64,000 bases of DNA from contig NC_084850.1 of assembly GCF_033115175.1 (NCBI RefSeq), positions 101,867,439 through 101,931,438 of the forward strand. The letters run 5' to 3'. Made by a program: the position numbers and the translations under genes. The first letter of the stretch is position 1; each line of letters begins with the position of its first letter. The notes below the pieces were generated by a model. The model did not search any database, was not told where the DNA came from, and saw only the letters and a program-made list of their open reading frames with translations. Source of the DNA: Lepus europaeus (taxonomy: Eukaryota > Chordata > Mammalia > Lagomorpha > Leporidae). Shown here one piece after another: positions 57,104 through 64,000 of the stretch.

Positions 57104-57378
57104 CTTGTTATTTGAGAGGCAGAGAGGACTCCTACCCCTAATCTGCAATGGCTGAGGCTGGAACTGGACTGAAACCAGGGCCACAAACTCAGTGGAGGTT
57201 TCCCAGATGGGTGGCAAGAACCCAGTCACTTTTGAGCCATCACCGCTGCCTCCTAGAGGATGCACTAGCAGAAACTGGAGCCAGGAACCAGAGCTGGGTG
57301 TTGAACTCAGGCATTCTGATGTGGGGCACAGGCATCCTAACCGGCATCTTTTGAGCTGCTAGGCTAAATGCTCACTCC
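57104..57378 (-). repeat. CSINE, diverged
   Basis: TTATTTGAGAGGCAGAGAGG at the tail side and GAGCTGCTAGGCTAAATGCT at the head side. Confidence 0.78.
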
Positions 57379-57886
57379 AGTATGCAGTAATGTCTAGTGA
57401 CTGCTATTTCTCTCTCTGTTTGGGTCATCCATTTTTGTGGTTTTTCATGTCTCACAAATTTGTGTTGAAAACTAGACATAATAATATAAGTAACAACTCT
57501 GGAAATCAGATTCTACCCCCTCTCCAAGGTGTGTTTTCGTGGCATTTTTTCTTTCAGTGGCTTTCCTGAACTAGTTCTGTAAAGTGTGCATTCCTTATCG
57601 TGTATAGCCACTGAAACCTCTGCTCCATTAGCTTAGTAGTCAGCTAATGATCGGACAGACGTTTTTTAAATGCTTGGAACCAGTAAGTCCCCCTGCCTTA
57701 ACTGATGGTCTCTGTGTGCGTGTTAAGGAATGACTTTAATGCTCAAGGCAGGCTATTTGCAACTTGATGTTAGTTAGCTTCTACTTGTGGCTTTTCCACA
57801 GCTCTGAAGTCAAACAGTTCTCTTGGAATGGGACAGTGGTAGTTGGTGTGCAAATACTAAATTATAATATTTTAGTGTTTTTTTGT
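57379..57886 (-). mobile_element. L1-like fragment, antisense
   Basis: GTTTTTCATGTCTCACAAAT and TTGTGTTGAAAACTAGACAT are seen in reversed L1 5'-side sequence. The family call is tentative; the rest of this stretch shows nothing else. Confidence 0.4.
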
Positions 57887-57887
57887 T

Positions 57888-58209
57888 GTTGTTTGGACAG
57901 GCAGAGTGGACAGTGAGAGAGAGAGAGAGAAAGGAAAGTCTTCCTTTTTCCTCTGATTCATCCTCCAATGGCTGCTGTGGCTGGTGCACCACGCTGATCC
58001 GAAGCCAGGAGCCAGGTGCTTCTGGTCTCCCATACGGGTGCAGGGCCCAAGCACTTGGGCCATCCTCCACTGCACTCCCAGGTCACAGCAGAGAGCTGGA
58101 CTGGAAGAGGAGCAACCGGGACAGAATCCAGCGCCCCGACTGGGACTAGAACCCGGTGTGCTGGCGCCACAAGGCGGAGGATTAGCCTATTGAGCCATGG
58201 CGCCGGCCA
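57888..58209 (-). repeat. CSINE, young subfamily, arm of a head-to-head pair
   Basis: GGACAGGCAGAGTGGACAGT at the tail side; the head reads in reverse as GGCCGGCGCCATGGCTCAAT. The next CSINE lies 20 bp away in the opposite orientation. Confidence 0.94.
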
Positions 58210-58228
58210 TAGTTTAAAAATCTTAATT

Positions 58229-58543
58229 GGGGCTGACTTTTAAGGCACAGAGAATTACACGTGCATCCCACCTCGGAGTACTGATTTGATTCCTGGCTGC
58301 TCCACTTACAATCCAGCTCCCTGCTAATGTGTCTGGGAAGGCAGGAGAAGATGACCCTAGTCCTTGTGCTCCTGCACCCACGTGGGAGACCTGGATGGAT
58401 TTTCCTGCTCCTGGCTTTGGCCTGGCCCAGACCCATTTGGGAAGTGAATCAGCTAATGGAAGATTCCCTCACTCTCGCTCTTGCTCTCTTCTGCCCCCCT
58501 CTCTCTGTGGGTCTGTCTTCCAAATCAATAAATCTTTTAAGAT
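58229..58543 (+). repeat. CSINE, older, arm of a head-to-head pair
   Basis: The head is GGGGCTGACTTTTAAGGCAC and the tail CAAATCAATAAATCTTTTAA. Confidence 0.85.
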
Positions 58544-58544
58544 C

Positions 58545-59450
58545 GTAACTGCTGTATGGGTGATTCTAGAGTCAGGCAACAATTCATTCCATAAAATGGA
58601 ATAAGTATTCCAGTGAGCTGAATGCAGGAGGTTAGTTTTATAGACAGGGAAGCAGAAACAAAACCAAAAAGTGAGTTGGTCATTTCAAAGTTACTTTCCT
58701 TGTAATGTGGGGATAGGGAAACAGACTAATAGAAAAGCAGTGGATGGCATAACATCAGGTTACCTTTTGTTATAAGGAATACAAGAGGGAACTTCATTAT
58801 CGTGGCGGCGGACATGGGCCTGTTTGGGAAATTTGGTTGCTGTCTCCTGATTTTTTGGAAAGTCAGGCAGCATTGGTTTCAGTTTGGTGCCATGGAACTT
58901 TACTACGAGTGACTCCATTTTTGATTTTGAGTCCGATCTGTTGGAGCCTAGTATGAGTTTAGTCCCAAGACATGATGTCCGTTAACTTTTAGTTAACGCT
59001 AACGTACACGTTTTTACCAGGAGTGCTGTGAGTTTTCAGGGCTGTTGCAGAAGGAGGCAGAAGAGAATGGAAACAGGAAAACATCAGGTCCCATACAGCT
59101 TATTTTCCTCACTGAGATTCGGTCACATCTCTTGAATAAATTATTTCCAAACTGTAGACCTTTGATCAATTTCCAGTGTGCTACAAAAGTTGATTTAGAC
59201 AAATGTTGCCAGTGTTCTCATTGCTTTTATGAAAGAGAGGGTTTTCACAGACTTTTACCTGGCATTTCTGCTTACACCACCTCCAGGCATATTTTGTTCT
59301 TTCCCAGCCATCACCCTGATATTTCAGGGCCAATATATGGGAGCTGGGTGTACTGTGTTCATTGCTACAGGGATGGCTTTGCTTCTAGGCTCTCGCACTC
59401 TTGATCTAGGAAATTTCATCTGCGTGTCTGTATCAGTTAACATATGAGTA
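58545..59450. other. SYN1 intron 5, unassigned old repeat-like DNA
   Basis: Text such as GGTTTCAGTTTGGTGCCATG and CGAGTGACTCCATTTTTGAT looks like an old interspersed element, but I cannot name the family. No gene. Confidence 0.3.
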
Positions 59451-59734
59451 TATGCATATATATAGTGTTCACATTACCTCCAGTTTTTAATTTTTTTTAT
59501 ATTTTTACTAATGTGATGCTTATATATTTGGGTACAATGTAATATTTCAACACATGTATACCATGTAAACTGACCAAATCAGGCAATTAACATTTCCATT
59601 TGCTTAGCTTGCCTTTATGTTGGGAGCCTACCAGGTCCTTTCTCCTAGTTCTTTATACAGAATATAACACATTATTGTACACTATAGTGACCCCACTGTG
59701 CTGTGGAACACTAGAACCTCTTACTTCTTTTTTT

Positions 59735-60058
59735 CTTGTTAATTATTTATTTATTTGAAAGGCAGAGTTACAGAGAGAGAGAGAGAGTAAGATATCTTGC
59801 ATCTGATGGTTCACTCCCCAAATGACCACAACAGCTGGGGCTAAGCGGGGTTGAAGCTAAGACACAGGAGCTTCATCCTGGTCTCCCACGTGGGTGGCAG
59901 GGGTCCACGGACTTGGGCTATCCTACGTTGCTTTCCCAGGCACATTAGTAGGGAGCTGTTTCAGAAATGGAGCATCCGGAATTCGAACCACTGCCCATAT
60001 GGGATGCTGGCAGCATTGCAGCAGCAGCTTAACCTACTATGCAACAACACTGGCCCTA
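59735..60058 (-). repeat. CSINE, full length
   Basis: TTATTTATTTATTTGAAAGG at the tail side; the head end is CAACAACACTGGCCC. Confidence 0.92.
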
Positions 60059-60167
60059 GCACTTGTTACCTTTATGTTTTGGTAACAGTTATCTAACTTC
60101 CCTCTATCCATCTTACCCCAACCCTTCCCAGCCTCTAGTAATCACTGTTCTGAGTCCAAAACTACTT

Positions 60168-60490
60168 TTTTTTTTAAAAAATTATTTATTTATTGGAAGG
60201 CAGAGTTACAGAGAGACAGAGGCAGAGAAAGAGAGAGAGGTCTTCCATTTGCTTGTTCACTCCCCAAATGGTCGCAATGGCCGGAGTTGAGCCGATCCGA
60301 AGCCAGGAGCCAGGAGCTTCTTCCTGGTTTCCCATGTGGGTGCAGGGGCCCAAGGACTTGGGCCATCCTCCACTGCCCTCCCAGGCCATAGCAGAGAGCT
60401 GGATCAGAAGTGGAGCAGTTGGGTCTTGAAGCTATGCCTGTATGGGATGCCGGTATTGCAGGTGGAGGCTTTACCACAGCGCTGGCCCCC
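60168..60490 (-). repeat. CSINE, arm of a head-to-head pair
   Basis: ATTTATTTATTGGAAGGCAG at the tail side; the head end is CACAGCGCTGGCCCC. The opposite copy begins 30 bp later. Confidence 0.92.
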
Positions 60491-60519
60491 CAAATCTACT
60501 TTTTAAAATTTTCACATAT

Positions 60520-60842
60520 GGGGCCAGCGCTGTGGCTCAACAGGCTAATCCTCTGCCTTGCGGCGCCGGCACACCGGGTTCTAGTCCCGGTCGGGGTGTC
60601 AGAGTCTGTTCCGGTTGCCCCTCTTCCAGGCCACCTCTCTGCTATGGCCCGGGAGTGCAGTGGAGGATGGCCCAAGTGCTTGGGCCCTACACCCCATGGG
60701 AGACCAGGAGAAGCACCTGGCTCCTGTCTTGGGATCAGTGCAGCGTGCCGGCCGCGGCAGCCATTGGAGGGTGAACCAATGGCAAAGGAAGACCTTTCTC
60801 TCTGTCTCTCTCTCTCACTGTCCACTCTGCCTGTCAAAAAAA
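60520..60842 (+). repeat. CSINE, young subfamily, arm of a head-to-head pair
   Basis: The head is GGGGCCAGCGCTGTGGCTCA and the end CTGCCTGTCAAAAAAATTTT. Confidence 0.94.
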
Positions 60843-61883
60843 TTTTTTTCACATATGAGAGAAAACCTGCAGCATTTGTCTTTCTGCATCCAGCTTATTT
60901 CGTTTAACAATGATCTTCCAAACATCCATTTTGATGCAAATGTAAGGATTTCATTCTTTTTTATAACAATAATTTTCCCTTGTGTATATATGACACATTT
61001 TCATTATCCATCCATCCATTATTGTTTACCTAGGTTGATTTCGTATAATTGCAATTGTGAATAGTGCTACAACAAACACGTGAGTGCAAGTAACTCTTTC
61101 ATATGCTGATTTCATTTCCTTTGGGTATATACCCAGAAGTGGGATAGCTGGGTCATAGCGTAGATCCATTTTTAGTTTTTTGAGGAACCTCCATACTGTT
61201 CTCCATAATTGCTGTGTTCATTTGCATTCCCACCAACAATGTATAAGAGTTCCTTTATTTCCACGCCCTTACCAGCATTTTTTATTGTGTTTTTTTTTTA
61301 AATCTTTTTGGTAACAGCCATTTCAACTGGAGTAAGATGAGATCTCATTGTAGTTTTGATTGACATTTCCCATTGGCTAGTGGTAGTAAACATTTGTTCA
61401 TGTGTTTGTTGGCCATTTGTATTTCTTCTTTGGAGGAAATGTCTAATCAGCCCATTTCTTAACTGAATTGTTTGGAGTTTTTTGGTTGTTGGGTTTCCTG
61501 AGTGCCTTATGCATTCTTTTTCAGATGAATAATTTGCAAATATATTCTCACATTCTGTCTGTTATCTCTTCACAGTGTTGATCATTCTCTTTGCTGTGCA
61601 GAAGCTTCTTAGTTTGATAAAAATCCTGTTCATATAGTTTTGCTTTTGTTGTCTGTACTTTTAGGATTTCACCCAAAAACTCATTGCCTATAACAAGGTC
61701 CTAAAGTGTGTACCCTATGTTTTCTTCTCATAGTTTCATAGTTTCAGGATTTACATTTACGTGTTTGATCCATTTTCAGTTAATTTCTTTGTATAGGGTG
61801 AAAGGTAAAGATTTAGTTTCAATGTTCTGCATATAAATATCCAGTTTTCCCAGCACTGTTTCTTGAAGAGACTTACTATTAGT

Positions 61884-62047
61884 CCACGTTTTGTTACTTT
61901 AACTAAAATACCAGAGGGGGCTTCTTTGGGAATGAAAAGGTTTATTTCAGCTCACAGTTGGAGATTGCAAGATGAGGTGGCCCCATGATCTGGCGTCTAA
62001 TGGAAGCTGGTCATGGTGAGTGCTGAAGCATGATCATATGATGGAAC

Positions 62048-62095
<48 letters not shown>

Positions 62096-62290
62096 ACCAT
62101 CCTCTTGAGAGTATGCCCTCCATGACCCAAAGACCTCCCACAGGCCTTACCTCTGAGATGCCATCGTTAGATGAAGTCTCCACCCTTAATAAACCAACCA
62201 CTTACAGTAAGACATCAGAGTTTAAGCATGTGCATGAGTTTCAAGGAGACAAGTCTTCCTGTAACCATAGCAGAGATTGTCATTTCTCTA
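61884..62290 (-). repeat. Old dispersed repeat inserted in L1, family not assigned
   Basis: AAAATACCAGAGGGGGCTTC, GGTTTATTTCAGCTCACAGT, CATGACCCAAAGACCTCCC and CCATAGCAGAGATTG mark a common mammalian interspersed block that interrupts the L1. It contains a (GA)n run at 62053-62092. The orientation is uncertain. Confidence 0.5.
62053..62092 (+). repeat. (GA)n microsatellite
   Basis: About 20 pure GA units, probably polymorphic. Confidence 0.95.
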
Positions 62291-63596
62291 GTGTATGCTT
62301 TTGGTGATTGGTCTCCTCAAGAATCAGTTTGTTACAAATGTGTGGATTCATCTCTAGGATTTCCATTCTGTTCTATTCTTCTGTATACCTGTTCTTATCA
62401 TGCCAGTACTGTGCTGTTTTGGCTACAGTAACTCTATTGTATGTCTTGAGATCAGAACACTGTGGTACCTCCAGTTTTGTCCTTTTTGTTCAAAATTACT
62501 TTGACTATTCATTCTCATGTGCTTCCATGTGAATTTTAAGATTTTGTTGTAGTTCTGTGAAGACTATCATTGGTATTTTGATGGGGATTATGCTGATTCT
62601 GTAAATAGCTTTGAGTAGAATGGCCATTTTAATAATATTAATTCTTCCAATCTGTGGACCTGGGAGTTCTTTCCATTCTATGTGTCTTCTTCATTTTCTT
62701 TCATTACGGCATTGTAGTTTTCACTGTAGTAGTCTTTCACATCCTTGATTAAGTTTATTTCAAGATATTTTATTTTTAGTAGTTACTGTGAATGGGATTG
62801 TTCTTATAATTTTTGTCAGTTTTATTATTGGTATATAAAAATGCTACTTATTTTTCTATACTGATTTTGCACCTGCAACTTTACTGACTTTGTTTTGCCA
62901 GTAATAAAAGTCTTTTGATGGAGTCCTCAAGTTTTTTATACATAGAATCATGTCATCTGAAAATATAAATTGACTTCCTCTCTTCATGTTTGTAAGGCCT
63001 TTTACTTCTTTCTCTTGCATAATGACTCTGGCTAAATCCTCCAGTACTTATGTTGAATAACAGTGATGAAAATGAACATCCTTGTCTGGATTCAGATCTT
63101 AGAGCCAATTCTTTCAACATTTTACCTTTCCCCATTCAGTGTGATGTTGACTGTGGGTTTGTCATATATAGTCTTTATTTTGTGGAGGTATATTTCTTCT
63201 TTACCTAATTAGTTCAGGGATTTTTATTATCAATGTGTGTTGAATTTTATCAGATATGTTTCTGCGTATATTGAGATGTTTATGTGATTTCTTTTCTTCA
63301 TTCTGTTGATATATTACATTTATTGATCTGTGTATATTGAACCATCCCTGGGATAAATTGTACTTGGTCATAGTGAATGATCTTTTTGATGTGTTATTGG
63401 ATTTGATTTGCTTATCTATTGTCGAGAATTTTTGTGTGTATGTTCATCACGGATATTAATATATAGTTTTCTCTTTTTTTGTTGTATTTTTTTCTTGTTT
63501 TAGAACCAAGGTGATACTGGCCTTATAGGATGAGTTTAAAAGGATTCCTTCCTTTTAACTTTTTTGGAATACTTTGAGAATAATTCATGTTAATTC

Positions 63597-63924
63597 TTTT
63601 TTTTTTTTGACAGAGTGGATAGTGAAACAGAGAGAGACAGAGAGAAAGGTCTTCCTTTTTGCCGTTGGTTCACCCTCCAATGGCCGCCGCGGCCGGTGCA
63701 CTGTGCTGATCCGATGGCAGGAGCCAGGTGCTTCTCCTGGTCTCCCATGCGGGTGCAGGGCCCAAGCACTTGGGCCATCCTCCACTGCGCTCCTGGGCCA
63801 TAGCAGAGAGCTGGCCTGGAAGAGGGGCAACCGGGATAGAATCCGGCGCCCCAACTGGGACTAGAACCCGGTGTGCCGTCGCTGCAAGGCAGAGGATTAG
63901 CCTGTTAAGCCATGGCGCTGGCCA
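63597..63924 (-). repeat. CSINE, young subfamily, inside L1
   Basis: A T-run, then TGACAGAGTGGATAGTG, and the head read in reverse as GGCCAGCGCCATGGC. L1 ORF2 text resumes after it (TTCTTAAAAGTTTGGTAGAG). Confidence 0.94.
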
Positions 63925-63953
63925 GTTAATTCTTTCTTAAAAGTTTGGTAGAG

Positions 63954-64000
63954 GGCTGGCATTGTAGCACAGGTTAAGCTGTGCCTTGAGACACAGGCAT
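63954..64000 (+). repeat. CSINE head, cut by window end
   Basis: GGGCTGGCATTGTAGCACAG with TTAAGCTGTGCC is the head of another + strand CSINE. Confidence 0.85.

Larger units (their letters stand above)
59460..63955 (-). mobile_element. L1 LINE, antisense, long 3' part with insertions
   Basis: In + order: 3'UTR text (TTTGGGTACAATGTAATATT; CTTTGGGTATATACCCAGAA near 61.1 kb; CTCTTTGCTGTGCAGAAGCT near 61.6 kb), then reversed ORF2 C-terminal and RT text (TATTTTGATGGGGATTATGC; TGAAAATATAAATTGACTTC; GTGATACTGGCCTTATAGGA). Four CSINEs and one other repeat have inserted. No intact frame. It is the longest L1 in the window. Confidence 0.8.

Overview
This is a mammalian X-chromosome segment, almost certainly from a lagomorph, most likely rabbit (Oryctolagus cuniculus). 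About thirty copies of the lagomorph-specific tRNA-derived CSINE repeat are scattered through it. The four host genes, all on the + strand, match the order known from human Xp11.23: UXT (3' end only), ELK1 (complete), CFP/properdin (complete) and SYN1 (exons 1-5 only). Orthology rests on recognised protein sequence and on splice junctions whose phases close exactly; no alignment was run.

Layout: 1-2.5 kb holds the last two UXT exons. From 2.6 to 3.8 kb lies the ELK1 promoter, with an RFX X-box and a run of CCAAT boxes leading into a GC-rich island and non-coding exon 1. ELK1 coding exons lie at 10.8-16.2 kb and give 430 residues; the 3'UTR runs to about 17.6 kb. From 17.6 to 23.1 kb is repeat-rich intergenic DNA. 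CFP occupies 23.2-28.5 kb: nine coding exons, 464 residues, roughly one thrombospondin repeat per exon. From 28.5 to 32.3 kb is intergenic. The SYN1 CpG island, with an RE1/NRSF site and a CRE, and exon 1 lie at 32.3-33.1 kb. Intron 1 (11 kb) carries a long decayed tandem array, mariner MITE pairs and an old ERV-L fossil. Exons 2-5 lie at 44.1-46.1 kb. From 46.1 kb to the end is SYN1 intron 5, made of L1, CSINE, Tigger and MIR pieces plus an AT-rich decayed tandem array. TIMP1, which sits inside SYN1 in human, is not seen here.

The genes do not form one pathway. UXT is a prefoldin-like transcription cofactor, ELK1 a MAPK-activated ETS factor working with SRF, CFP the positive regulator of the alternative complement pathway, and SYN1 a neuronal synaptic-vesicle phosphoprotein.

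The most unusual feature is a series of strongly diverged tandem arrays with periods of about 43-45, 75, 103, 121 and 132 bp, in introns and spacers from ELK1 to SYN1. Three of them share the same core motif. I found no new protein-coding system.
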